A stretch of DNA of 64,000 bases from Baylisascaris procyonis (Eukaryota > Nematoda > Chromadorea > Rhabditida > Ascarididae). The translations under genes and the position numbers were made by a program. How positions within the stretch are numbered: position 1 is the stretch's first letter; every line of letters starts with the position of its first letter. Positions 37,440 through 51,200 of this stretch are shown one piece after another. The DNA lies in contig JAZARR010000154.1 of the NCBI GenBank assembly GCA_037389465.1, positions 1,736,001 through 1,800,000 on the forward strand, given 5' to 3'. A model generated the notes under the pieces. It was not told the DNA's origin. It ran no database searches and was given only the letters and a program-made list of their open reading frames with translations.

Positions 37440-40400
37440 TTAGAATATTGTTATCTATAGTGGAGTCATCTCCAAACTCACAGCCAGCCAAAGCAAAATC
37501 CTCGTTATTTCTTATTTAAATACGAGTTGTTGCATTCTGTCTTCGTTGAAATATGACAGTTAAACCTAATAAAAGAAAAGAAATGAAAATGTGTATGGAA
37601 ATTACGAAAAGTATTCAATTTTTATCAATGCCACGTTACACTTGTTGTTGGAAGATCATTTAGCTGGTAAAGGTTTTTGATGGATTAGAATATACGTATG
37701 AAAGTGCGTGCAGAAAGCAAATTATCCATATGTTATTTATGTGGTAAAGCGTCGCAGAATGGTTGAATTTCTCTATTTTGCATATATGTAATTTTATTGG
37801 TGGTTTAACGACTTTTCATGGTATATTTATTCAAGATGCTTAAGCTGCGAGAAACGGAAGCTTATAGAATTCCTTGGAATTAAAAAAAAAAATGATCAGT
37901 ACATAATAGAATTCTTATAACCATTGTGATGCAAGTTGGAATCTCTATTCCATGAGGAAATTCATAGATGGGAGGTGGATGCTCATTGAATCTACGTTCG
38001 AAAAGTGTGTATTCATGGCATGAGCTTAAGTTCGAGGAATGAGCGTATTTTCGCTATGGTGTAATGACTTCCTCAAAATGCCAATTGTTTCTAACTGCTG
38101 ATAGATGATGAGATTTATTCACATATTTTCTTTGACTATTTGCAAGTACGTTAACTGTAAGCGAAGAGGTGTTGGTTGTGAAGTGGAGTTATTTTGTGGG
38201 GGACGCAATAGGTGAATGACGGACGGCGTTCTTCCTCGAAACAGGTTTAATGTGTGCCGCTGCTCGCATATTCTTACAAGTTGCAACATTGTGTGAGCCA
38301 GCTGAAGGGCGTCGCATCGTTCGTTTCTGCCACTTTTTGCACTCATCTTCTCATCCGTTGCTCTGTTGACATAAGTCTTGTTATTTTTAAGCTTGTCTAC
38401 TATTTCTTCTCAATGCAATAGCATTTTGTTGTAGCACTCTTCTAATGAGTCCATTAAAGGGGAGGGGGGGGGGGGCTGAGGAAGGGTTGAATGGATTGTC
38501 TGTAGGCAGTAAGCCTTAATGAAAACATATTTTGCAAGGGATGTGTACACGTTCATGACGAGTAGTTCTAATAACGTCTTCGTTACATGTGTTTTGTTGT
38601 TTTTACATTGCTTATCTTTAATTGCCACTATAAAAGTATTATTAGTCGCTGTGCTTATATATTCATAAAGCCCTGCGAAAAGGATTTTAGATCGGTGGTG
38701 GGTAAGGAATAACTCAATGCGGAAATAACTTGATCGAAGACTTAGCCATGAGCTGAGGTCGGAAAGTATTGCGTTACAACACGTTAAATAATTTTTCGTT
38801 AAATTCGTTTCTTTTTTAAACAGTATTTGTTTTTTAACATGTGCGATCACTTCACTTCCCCCCGTTCCTTACTCGCCCCCTTTGATGTGGAAAATTACAT
38901 GTCGTTTTAAGCATGCGAACTTTTTTAAACCGATAAACAGTGTGAGAATTTCTTTGACCACGCAATCAAAAACTATTAGTGGGATGGGTTTGACTAGGTG
39001 ATGTAGATAGAAAAACACATAGCTTGATAGTGGCAGGCATACGCAACATTATGATTATTATACAATTGTGAAAGCAGCGACCTATGCAGGAATTTCTTTT
39101 CGTTAACGAAATTTTTGCCTTAAGTGAATGAAGTGTGGGAAAAGCAGGTTGGATTTTTTTGCATATTACAAAAGAGATCAATTCCACTTAGATGAATTCC
39201 AAGCAAAACTTTTTTTTAAAAATATACCCAAATTTTTCAAGCGAGAAATTCCACTTATTTGAAAAAATACACGAACAAGAAAAAAAGAGTTAGGTGCATG
39301 GGAGTGCATTGTTTGCATCCGTTTAAATACATCACTGAGTGACAGCATTGCTGTTTTTTGTGGTAGAAAAGGCGCTATAAAACGATAGAAAATAGTGCAA
39401 AATCATGACACATAAGAGGAAGTTGGAATTAAATGTGATTCGCTTGTGATAAATAGAAAGCGACGGTTTCTTAATCAAGCGGATCTATGTACTACTTCAA
39501 ATAAAAGTGTTTTATATGTCAATGTGCTCGCTGCATGCATCATTGGGATTATTTTGCAGTCTTAATTGAGGAATTGATTCAATTATTCCCCGGTGGGGAG
39601 GGAGGGTAGGTAACATGTACTCATTTTCCTTTCCTTTATTCGTTTCAAAATTTTTGTATATTGCTGAGACTAAAATAAATAAAGTGTATGCGGTGAGCAA
39701 TAAAGTGCAAGTATTGCATGTTGAACATTGCTTCAGGAATTTGCCGGAAGAGAATTGAGTGTTTCGTTCACGCCTATAATGCGATGTAGTATTGCGCCGT
39801 ATTCTAGTTACCTAAATATGAAATATATCTTCTAGCGATCCAGGTCTATAGGTATCATTTCCTTCTTTCTTCACTCATCAATTTCCTGCCGCTATTGAGT
39901 TTAGGAATTTGAAGTGATCGATGTGAGCAGATAAATGAATGCCAGAAATTTTCGTGTTACTGCCCGAGTTCAAGCTTTCGTTGATATTCCCTCCTTGGAA
40001 GCGTCAGAATTTAAAATTTTCTTTGGGTCACTGTCATACTTTTCGATTTTCGAGCGCGGGCATCTCAAAAATATCACTTCTCGAAGAATGAAATATTCCA
40101 GACTCATAACTTAATGAGCCCTAAGATTCTAGGCTTTTTGAAAATGACATTTTTAGCATTGCTTGACTGGTGGGGATTTAAACATTCCAAAAATCAACCT
40201 TTTCTTTACTATATTTTTCATCCACCAAAAAACTCTCTGGCACTGTCTGTCATCGTGTGCATCTGCCTGCTTGCCTGCTTGTCTCTTTGTCGCTGCGGAT
40301 CCGCATAGATTAAAATTTTATCATGTTTCTTGAATCGTTAACTCAGTCATAAGGTGTAATTTTGTTGTATAGATGCAAGAAAAGATGAAGAAGCTATAAC

Positions 40401-41645
40401 TAAGTGATATCATTGCAGTTATTATTGTTTTATCAAATATTACATAGAGTTATTATATGACCGTAATTGCAGGCTTATCTTATTGCAGTGTTTATTTTTA
40501 TCAACGATGTAATGATTTGTTTCATTGAATTTTACTATTCAGCGCCTTGTTTATTGCGTAGTTTGCATTTCATATGTTCGTATTCATATTGTTGTCAGCG
40601 GTATGCGCTATTTAAATGGATATATCATTGATCATATCAGTTGCGGAGTGCAGCTGATCTTAGATTATTATAGCAACCCAAAGTGCAATTCTTTGCATTC
40701 TTGATTGCAGTTGCAATGCAATCGTCAGAATGCAGTTGATTATGTTAGGATGTTCATGCTTCGATGATGTTATTCCTCCTGCCATTATTTAAATATTTAA
40801 AATCAACGAGGTCGTAGTATTGAACGGTGTCGTACATTGTTATCTCACTTCACCAAAAATCTGTCTACCGTTATCGTTGCATTTCGTTTTCAAATCGCAA
40901 ATTGCACTTTGCTGAGTGGATATAATTGCAGGCACTTTTCGAGTCCATCGAACTACTTTTACACTATTTATCCGAGTGTTTTATGCGATTTATCCAATGA
41001 AATCTGACCCACAGTAGCCTATTCAGCTCCTTATTTATAACGAAGCAGAAGGAGTCGCTTTCCAAAACTTCCAGATAGGGCACTTGGAAATTTTCAATTC
41101 TAGAGGGTTTTCATTTTGCCTACATCTCATGCATTTCGCGATTCTGCCATTTTGATTCAGGTTCCATGAAATTGGAATATTATTTTAGGATGCATCCCAA
41201 CTGGAAGCACGACCCCTAATTTCATTAACTCTGTTATAATCTTGCCGATCCTGCTAAAATTTCAATACGATTCCTGAGTGTATTATAATCCTGTTGGTTG
41301 ACTAAAGCACGTTGTTAGTATTTTAGATTCTTTTCTTTTATTTTTATGGCTCTTCTCTCAACTTATAGGTTTGGGTCATGAAAGGTTCTTCAGAAAGGAT
41401 GATATCTTAACATCGTACTTGACAATACGTGTTTAATGATTGTTGAGGCGATGAACAGACTAGTATAGAAGCGTTATTGATTCTTATTCTTATTACGCTC
41501 TCAGTAAGTATCAAAATTATCTGTACTTTGTGATCTTACTCTGCAATGCGTAGTGGTGTACGTGGGACATATCTATGCCACTTGCACAACTAACGCTCCT
41601 CGTATTAAGTCACGCTTTCAAAGGGGTTCCGTTCATACATGTAAG

Positions 41646-42080
41646 GTCAGCCGCATTTGGCTCGTCTAATTGGCCAGGTTTCCTTGAGCATCTGCATCAA
41701 GTGTCGAGCTGCGGTGTAAATTGCGAGACGGCACAGGTATAGGGGAGCGAACAGTTTATCACCGTTTATTAGGTGACAAATAGGGAGGGGCATAGAGTAG
41801 CTGGAATCGCCAGCACGATCCCGTAGTCGAACTCCATGCAGCCCCCGATCACCTCGCGCACTCCGACGGCCACTCGTAGGCCCATTTGGGCTTAAGGCCA
41901 GTATAGAAGTTAGAATAAATAGGCGAGCCACCAGCCCCTTTTGTATCCTCCCGATTCTGCCTCAGGCTAGCATCAAGAGCGTGCTTGGTAGCCTTTTGAT
42001 CTGCCTGTATGCTGTTAATCTTCTTTGTCGTACACTGTACGGCGCACCATTCGCGTTCAATCTCTAGTCGACTGATCTAC
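41646..42080 (-). repeat. dispersed repeat, copy B (inverted relative to copy A)
   Basis: This is the reverse-complement counterpart of 23478-23933, lying less than 200 bases upstream of the first exon of the AP-4-like gene. On the minus strand it keeps a 94-codon open frame ending QMLKETWPIRRAKCG, whose last part matches the corresponding frame in copy A. The two copies are clearly diverged, so the duplication is not recent. No terminal inverted repeat or target-site duplication was identified. Confidence 0.75.
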
Positions 42081-42271
42081 CTGACATATGTGTGGGGGAG
42101 GGAAGGATAGCATATAACGTACAAAGGCCGCACTGTATTCGTAAATGTTTCATGCCATTGAGCGTCAAGTGCTTTTCGGTTCGCTCATTGTATCAAGGTT
42201 GCGAAGTTTGCAGTTGGGCGGCAACTTGGCGGATCGTGACAATTCCAGGTCGACTGCTAACAACTGGAAAG

Positions 42272-45200
42272 ATGGTTCGATCGGAGAGTGCTGACGAGGA
42301 ATTCATGCTTAGCAGTGGCAAAGTGAGTGGGAACGACGAGGATGACGAATACGCACAATGGACACATTCCTCCAGAAGGTACTTTCTTTCCCATGTTCAA
42401 TGGACAGATTGCACAATTTCTGTACAAATTAAAAATGAAAAAGAACTAATAGCTGTGGAAACCAATGCAGGTAATGGTTGCTGATTCGTCTAATACTTCA
42501 ATTAGAGCACTTTAACTCAATGTTTCTAATGCGTTTTCCTGTTTTACGCACGTAGAAGATGTCATGAAATGCCGTAGATCATGATCAGTACACGTTGGCG
42601 GTACCGTTTACCTTGCTCCGGGTATTACATGTCAATGTTTAAATTATAATTTTATGGCCGAGTAGAGTGTACTCTGCATTTGGAAAATCTGTGTCGCTAA
42701 TACGGAACAGAGATCTATAGAGTACATGCAACACAGTCAACTAATTGCATGGCTCATGTAATAAACGAAGCCCGTAATGCAACATTAAGGCGAGTTGTGC
42801 CTATTGTCTTGATCGATCGCATAGCTAAAACATATACACAACTAATAGGTTTTTGTGTTAGTGGTGGTAGCAGTAGGGGAAGGGGAGGGGTGTACTGACG
42901 ATCACTGATACAGAAGTGTTTTGCAGTGTGAAACAGGTGATGTTGACTGTGATGTATATAAGTAGTACTGTAGAGTGATAAATACCTTCACCCAATTCGT
43001 TCGCCATCTATTTATTTGCATAATGAAGTGGGTGTATTGTAGTTGTATCACTTCATTCATAGATTATGGGTGCATCGTATCACGGGAGAGAGCAATACGT
43101 TCGCGTGCTTAGTATATGTACGTTGCAGCGATCGTTCGGTTCGCCTTTTCGCACTCTTCACCACTAATCCTATAGGCATGTTTGCGAAGAGGCGCGCTCG
43201 AGCAACTTGGCAAAATGCCACTGTCCGACTGGAGTGCTGCCAAAACGCAGTAAAATGCTGCGCGAGAGGTTTCACATCGGTGTGGTAGCTGCTAGAAGTG
43301 CAAAACATTGTCGAGTATGCAATAGTGTGGTGCGTGCCTGATTGCAGTCGGACCATTGTTTGCACAATCTTCAACTCTGCTTCAGTTGGGTTCATATAGG
43401 TAAAACGACTAGTCGTGAAATCAATCTTCTTTAGTGGTATGCAAGAAGAAAGTTCAGGTCTATGATTACTACTGCATCTTTCTTTTGTAATTTATTCATG
43501 ACATTTTTTGTGGAAGTGAGGAAATGCCATGGATGTGGGAAAAGCAAGAAAGCTGAAAGCGAAAAGTTAGAAGAAACGGCATTACAAGGGTCTCGTAAGC
43601 ATATTTTATGTGCGAAGTTTTCCTACTTTTGCAGTCGTGGAAACCATTTGCATAAAGCTGTGGTCGACTATTCAAATGCCAATATCTAACGCCTGCAATT
43701 GAAGTTTTTTGGTTGGTACTGAAGAACACCGAATTGGATGTTTGAATTTAATGCGTTGATTATTACTGCAAAAATGCAGTGAAATGAGAGTGCCTACAGA
43801 ATTGCCATTATAAAGCACCCCTTCCTTCATGTTTTTATTTTTCCTCAAGAAGGTAATGTGATACAACAACTCGCTCTTCCGATTATATTCAGAAAATCTC
43901 AAGTCATTCGTCTGGTTGTAGGAACGCCGAGCAGTGCTACTCCTACGGGGCATTATAACTTTCATTCATTTATATAAAGCCGTGTTGTAACATTGCAAAC
44001 GAGCAATAGGTGATCCTGCATCGTAGTAGCAGCTGGTGAAACGGCGCAACGCTAATCAACGATTTTCGGGCGTTCCGGCCTGCAAACACAGTTGCAGTTT
44101 GATCGACGCCAAGCGCACGTGGCTGTCAATAACTTACGTGAAACACTGCGCACGCACGCACGCATGCGAACCCCATTGCGCCCTATAATCATTCTAAAAC
44201 AGCATTTACGTACGACAGTGTGATGCAGCGTTCATCCATTGCCACGTTTGCGCAGAATGCACGAAATAAATAACACGTACGCCAAAATATGCCATCTTTG
44301 AGCGGCTCCGACATCAGATTGTAAAGTATAGAACACACTACCTCCTAAGCTATTCCATTGATTAAGATATCTCACCAGTTCACATTGACTCTTGTTGAGT
44401 GTTTCTAACATACAAATAGCACTGTTCAAGCTCTACCGGAGACTCACTTTTATAGCACACGCTCTCCACCTACAAAAATGCTTTTTAGTATATATGTAGC
44501 GGTGTACAGGGCGGATGGGGAAGTACAGGCATGTTATTCTTCACAGTGGGGTAGGCAAATCGGTGTTGTGTGTAGGAACGCGATTGCAGGGCGAATGCGT
44601 CGTGACTCTCCCACATTCCGTTGTGCCAATGGCTTTATTGCTAGACTTTCAATCCTTTTGGAGCTGTCTTTTTCCTCGAAAACTTTCTTATCGAGTATTT
44701 ATAGCCGCTAAGCATTCACTCTAGATTTTAATTTCTTTGAATGCTTTATACATTAGAGGCACTTTTGCAATGTGCATTATTATTTTTTTTTTTTTTTGTT
44801 AAATTCAGCATTCAGCATTGTTTCCTCCGCTCTGCCCATTTATGCATATTTATACCTATAAACGCAACAACTCACACAATAAAACTTTTCCCTTCCCTTT
44901 ACTATCTGTCGCTATTCCGATATGGCGAATTGCATCTGAGATCTTGTAGGCAATCCTTACTAGTTATACTTTCGCTGTAGAGAGCCATACTTCGTCATCC
45001 TTAGGTCGCTTGTATGCATCTATTTTTGTATGTGTGCTTATGCCAACACATCTGTTTGCTGCACTTATTCCGGCCCTAATTGGTGGATTATATAACAAAT
45101 GATGGATCCGCATTGGGCATTAGGTGTCCTTCATAAAGTGAAATTCTTGAGGACCAATCTGGAACCTCCCAAAAAGTCGAGAGGAAGACGAAGAAATGGG

Positions 45201-48200
45201 AAATATATGGAGTTCGAATGGAGTCAAAGGCGAGATAATGATCCCTCACTGAATCGAATGTTTTTCATATCTTTTATGCGTCTCCCTAATAATCTGGAAT
45301 ATTGGATGAAGGCAAAACTTAGTTGTACACTATAGTTTTTGCTAGCCGTCTTGATAAGAAAGCGACGAGTATGCTCTCTGATTTGTGAATTGGTGTCGCA
45401 GTTTCAAATGATTTAGGGCTGTGTTTGCGTTGTTTGTTTTTATAAGGGAACCTTCGGGTGAGTTTGAAAAGGAGTTAAGTTTTCTTAGTATGCAGGACCG
45501 GATGATGGTTTGCAGAGTTGGTTGGAGGACAGGTGGTTTCTTGATGGGTGACTCTGGCAAACAGCTGCACATCAGCTGTGTTGACTGCTCTGCAGGAGCG
45601 CAAATGAAGTGTGCACTCATCGCGTTGGTCGCCGTTCACTCCGTGCTCGTTTTGTTCTCATCCACCCACGCAGTGTCATTGGCTGAAGCTGAATGAAATC
45701 GCATCCGATTGAAATCCTACAGAGGGGGAGTGTTATGGGACTGTGCTCCTCTACAGCATCGAAAATCCTTACTGTAAACTTCTGGAAGAGGGAACTTGTG
45801 AAGTTTACAGTGCAAGGATACGGAATACTCTAAATGATGGAACAAAAGTAGCTGCATGGTGATGAAATTGCGCAAAAGATTTTTTGACTAGAAGAATGCG
45901 GAACCAAAGCACAAATGCGGTCCTGCCATGCATCCTTTGATGAACTCCCGTCGCCTTTCTATGTCGAGCCTGATGAAGTAGGAAAAGTGATGACTGCATC
46001 TGAATTAGGTCATCGGAAGTCTAAATCAGAGTATCCCTATTGCCAGAAAGTGCGTACTTTCAATAAAGGAAAAAAGAACAGGTAATCAAAACTGCTTTGC
46101 CATTGACATTAATTTTTCTTCCTGAATTATAGTTTATGGCGAAGTCTAAAGCTTGCCCCCAGAATCCATCATTTCGAATCTTTTAAACGTCTGGGTCTTT
46201 CCATTCAGCTTGACCGTGAAGCGTGGCATCAGTGAACATGATGCATGTTTACAGTGTCGGGGAGGGTAGGCTATTTATGCAGTGATGAGCAAGCAAGCAC
46301 TAAATTGGCCGCTCGCTGCTACGACTCTTAAATAGGGTTCAGTATCGTCCATGTATAATTGAGTTTACGTTTTTTTATGCTTGTAGCAGGTGATTTGAAA
46401 TGAACACACCTGGTAGGAATTGGAGTCGTTCATTTGGGTGATTGTGTTGCAAAGGTGTGCTAGTTCGATAAATGAACGCGTCATCCGTGATATAAGCCTG
46501 TGCAAGAATATGATGAAGTGAACCTACTCTTTGCATTCATTCCTTGAATCAAAGGATGTGCTTATGCAACTCCTCTCATTCCTACTGCATTTGTTCTGTT
46601 TACTGCCAACATCCACATCAAAGTTGATTTCAAACGCAGTCTAAATCGCATCCGTTAGTTTTTTTAGTATCGTACTCAAAGTAGTTCAGTCGAAGTACCA
46701 CTGTCACAGTGAGGATTCACGATAGTGCGCATTTTTTTTTTAGATTTTGGTTTCCGAGTGGAGGGAATGACCTAAATATGAAGACCTTTGGATCCTATTC
46801 ATACTAATTTGTAGTGGAAAGTGGTGAGGTTTTCTTGCTGGAGTGCAGTTTCCTTGTGATGCTTTAAAGTTCAACTTATAAAGAAGCATTTTGTGACATT
46901 CCCCAATGCAATAAGGTTGTATCAGTCAGTATTTTGCCATTTATCAGCTGAGCCGCATTGCAAGAAACGGTGAGGATGGCACCGAAACGACTTGACGTTT
47001 GGTGTGTAATGGCGTGATCGAAAAGAGCTACGCCTACGTGCAGAAAGAGCGCAATGTGGAATAGATTGTCGATCAGCTGGAGCGCCCTTGAAAATGCGTG
47101 AAGGACGAGATGCGTACGGCTGCCTGGCTGGCTGGTTGTCGCGACAAAAAAAAAAGAAGGGAAACGGTTTGCGTCGTTGTTGTCGTTTCAGCACGATTTG
47201 CGGCCGCAATGCGTTCATCCACGATAGGGGCTGATGCAGAGAAAAGCTTTTTTTTTGCTGCTATCTTTGATCAAATAATTTCGACGTAAACGTTTTGCAC
47301 TTGTTCCCAGTGCATATGTACGCTTGTGAATTTCTTCTCACCAGTATATAATTTTTTTTACTTAATATAAATTACTCAACAGTTTTATTTAAGAGGCAAA
47401 CTTCTAGAGGAATGTATGGATCATTTCCATCTGTTTTTTTATCACTAATCGGGCAAATAACTTCCTCGATTAATAAAGAAGTCTCTCTCCCAAATATTGG
47501 AGCTACGGGGAAATAATAGCGTTTCCGACGTCACCGTTGTGAAAGCAAAAAAGGTATATTCATAGGAGTCAACCAGGTGAAATTCGTTGCGCCGTTCTAT
47601 GCAATGTCAGCCTAATTCTAAGATTTGATGTTATGCGCTTTATTGGTTTATGTGCAGAGACGAGCTGATGAAAGCAACACAATAAATAATGGCTGATAAA
47701 AGTGTCAGAACTGGCCGATTAGTCAGAGAACTTCTCGCAAAGCGAGAGATTGCAGGTTTCGATCCAGTTTGAGACAATGATTTCATTTGTCATTATACGT
47801 AAGCATGTAGTCTGATTCATTAAACCTTACTCATTCTTCTCTTTTTCATCCGTTTGCACAAAATAAATGAGGTATATCACAAGTTCTTGAGGGATGGTTG
47901 CATCCTAAGGGAATCAGTAATTTCCATAGGTGCTACTACAATCGTGATTAGCAGATGTTTGATAATCGCATTTTTATGTTAAATCAACCGTGTACCGACC
48001 CGAACATTTCCTTCTTGAAATTTTGCTACAGCTCGTTTTTTCACGTTTTTTTTTTTGGCTCGCTCTAGACAGCTGTATTTGATTTGCCATCTTTTGCGGT
48101 CTCTAGTTTCATCGCTTACTGAAGCCATTCACTAAACTCTCTCAGTCTGTGGATTCTTCGGCGCACACATTCTCTTCCCTCTAGTATAATTTTTCTCGAT

Positions 48201-51200
48201 CGTTCCCAGCTGCTTCGACGACGAAAGTAGCAGCTTTTGCCTATATCAACCCTTCGTTCATGTCTAACTGTCTGTGTCTCGCTTTTCAAATTGTGCGTTA
48301 CATTTGTATCGCCGACTGTGCACATTTGCACTCGCATAATGCTTGCAGCTGGCAGCAAAAGTTCAAAGGTACGTGTGGCGTAAATTTACTACGGACGATT
48401 GTGTAGCGGTGGGGAGGGATTGTTTTTTCCCTATGCGTCTCAGCTGGAATTTGACGCGTTGTGCACTTTATGCGTATTTAGAGGCGTCGATTTGGTTATC
48501 TCTGGCAAGCGATGAAGGAAATTAACTGATAAGAGTGAATGGGTTATGAAGGTGAATGTTGTCACCGGCGGTTGATTTCATCGGATGGTGTGCGGGATGG
48601 TGTGTGTGTGTTTGAGATATTGTGCAGAATCGTCGGTGTCACTATGATTCTTAAAAGAGCACAAGCAATTTACAGCTTATGCAAATAAATTTCTATGCAG
48701 GTAGTGAAGCATTATAGTCCCTAATTCTCGACATCTGTTTCTAGCTAAATGAAACAAGTAATTTTTGCTTTTTAGTTGCTGTTCGAAAAGCCCAAGTGGG
48801 CAAACCTTATGAAGGAAGTATCTGATGGGTTTTTTTTTTGTTTTTTTTTTTTTTGGAAAAGGAATCTTTGTGGTAGTCAGTTTGGAATCAGCGATCTGTG
48901 GTTCCATTCACTGTGGATACTTGGGCATTTTGGGTGTCACACCCATCTTTTCAGGATGATACGTGACATACCGGACAATTTCAGCTTCTTCTTTTCTCTT
49001 TCCTCTCCCCTCCCCCGTCTCCCTCCCATCCTGTCTTTCCTGTTGAGAATGCAACATAGAGATGAGATTCACCACTCTAAGGGCCTCTGTGCGAGTTAGA
49101 TGGTGATGAGGGGATGAAGTACGCGAGATGCGATCTCCGTTATTCATTGGACCCCGTTGATACTGTCTGTAGCTTAATATTATGGGCCGACATGCATCAG
49201 CGTTCATATAATGTAGTTGAGTTGGTTTTCAATGCATGCGCCGTGCGTTGTCCTCATACGCATTCTTGAGCTCTTTCTGATTTGGTCAGCACTTTAGTAA
49301 ATGTTATATTCTAATAGCATCTGATAACCTAATATTAGTCTGCCAAAAGAGGTGAGGTGACTCCCAGCGATTGCCTCAGTTGCAAAACACACCGGCAGGT
49401 ATTTATTATTACGATGTGTTTTATTGTTCCTGAGCGAGCCTTATTGTGTAGATATTATGCTGCAACTTGCTTGTTTATAAATTTTTCATATTGCTGGCAA
49501 GCATTAAACTTTTTATATGTATGTGAGCAGTGTCTTTGAACTCTCAATCTTGTTTCTTTAGACTGCTTTTCAGATTGTGCCATTCGCTATGCTAGGTACT
49601 CTGCGCAGTAGACCTTGTTACTTTTCCTTACCAACAGATTTCGTGTTTTGGGACTCCCGCAACTCAGGGACTTGAGAAGTGTGCTGGCTTTCTGGATCTT
49701 CTGATGCATCCAAATTTAACACCTTTTTATAAAATCACAGCATATGGGAAGATTGAATGCCTCGGAACGATATTTTTGGAAAGGGGTGGAGGAGAAGGGA
49801 CCGCTAGTTAGGGTGACTTTGTCTATGGCCAGTGTGGGGAAGAGCGTGTAGCATGATTAGATTTAAAATCAGTATGCGAAATAAGTCGACAGTTATTTTA
49901 TGAATAAAATTTTTGATCGAGTGAAAAAAGATCGAAAGTAGAATCACCGCTACATTGATAGCGATTATAATAACGTATGCGATATTCAGAGTTGTTCTGT
50001 TATGGCAAATGGATGCTTTCAGAGCATCATCGTCATGCCGGGGAGGTGAAGATGATACCTCTCCAAATGGTGTATCGTGCTCGTTGGGTGGTGGAGATGA
50101 GTTGTCCGATCGCCGCATACGACGCCAAATTGCGAATTGCAACGAACGACGTCGTATGCAGAGCATCAATGCCGGCTTCCAAAATCTTCGCTCTCTACTG
50201 CCAAAGAGGGACGGCGAGAAAATGAGCAAGGTATGAATATGCTTCTGCAACATTAAATGCTTGAAAACTCGAAGTCTCTAGCTTCTTGCTTCTCCAAGCA
50301 TCTCATGTTGAGGCGAAAGGCTGTCTCATTTTCTTTTCCAAAAACAGCCCAGCACCACGCTCCCAGCAAATGCGGAATAAAACTGAATTCTTGAATCATA
50401 GGTTGGTTGTACTCCTTAACAGGGCCGCTTCTTTTACGCAGATATGTTTGTTTTCCCAGCAAATATAGTGCATCTGTTATTTTAGACGGGACGTGAGAGA
50501 GTGATGTATGTCTTAATGCAGTAGCTGGTGCGGAGGTGGCAGGAGCCTTTGTTGAAAAAGGATGGAGCTGGAAAGGGGGTCGAGGTGGTATGCTATGCAT
50601 GTTATTTCTAAGTGAAGCAGCTTTTTAAGTGATTTCACACCGCACGGCGCGTAAAGTATTGCATTCAATGCCTTTATTGGTTGGTTATTTACACGAAACG
50701 CAAGTTGCATATTGCAGGCGGCCATATTGCAACATACCGCCGAGCTGATTCAATCGCTACAGGCCGAGAAAATGCGATTGTTGGAGGAGAAAGAGGCCGC
50801 CATACAAGCCAAAAAGCGCCGAATTGAAGGTAACTGTGCACTCATTAATGCGCGAGCTCATATTCAGATTACAGCTACATACTTTTTTCCATATTCTTCA
50901 CAAAACATTAGGTGCCAGCGTTTGTTTTTTCTCCCTCAGGTGCAGGGATTTGTTTTTTAGGATGTCAGTTCTCCTTATTAAAGTGGCTGTAATGTCGTGT
51001 TCTGTGTTGAGGGGGAAATCAACTAGCATAAGACGTAAACGATGTATTTCATCAGTCCCTCACGATCAGACGCATTATTGCCAGCTGTGATGAATGTTTT
51101 TAAAGCAATTTATTGACAGCTTATCTAGCTTACGAAAGTATTATGCAACACGAGAGAAACATTTCACTCTCATGAGGCTTTGCAATCTTATGTGGACAAA

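Larger units (their letters stand above)
33319..41645. other. long noncoding-looking stretch
   Basis: No gene is supported. An open frame at 33597-33845 is protein-like (contains RFRLKVKCGCPKFVEVEI) but has no splice partner. A 146-codon minus frame at 38410-38850 depends on a poly-C tract and is about what chance predicts. A frame at 37251-37439 has a hydrophobic leader from 37296. CpG-richer sequence lies at 34730-34960. Poly-T (near 33523), poly-C (near 34012) and poly-G (near 38463) runs are present. Confidence 0.45.
42379..49989 (+). other. intron 1 of the AP-4-like gene
   Basis: A 7.6-kb intron with nine CAGCTG E-boxes (44030, 45562, 45573, 46945, 47074, 48070, 48207, 48346, 48441) and one CACGTG near 44118. 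Its base composition is higher in GC than the surrounding intergenic DNA, especially at 43-44.2 kb and 46.9-47.2 kb. Such long first introns in regulators often carry enhancers. Small open frames here (42.9-45.3 kb) lack splice support. Confidence 0.6.

Noticed and set aside
38410..38850. 146-codon minus-strand open frame
   Set aside because: Starts with GTG, passes through a poly-C run that encodes Pro, and has no splice or protein similarity. One or two frames of this length are expected by chance in this window.
41500..41520. GTAAGTATC donor-like site
   Set aside because: No open frame or acceptor upstream gives a coding exon.
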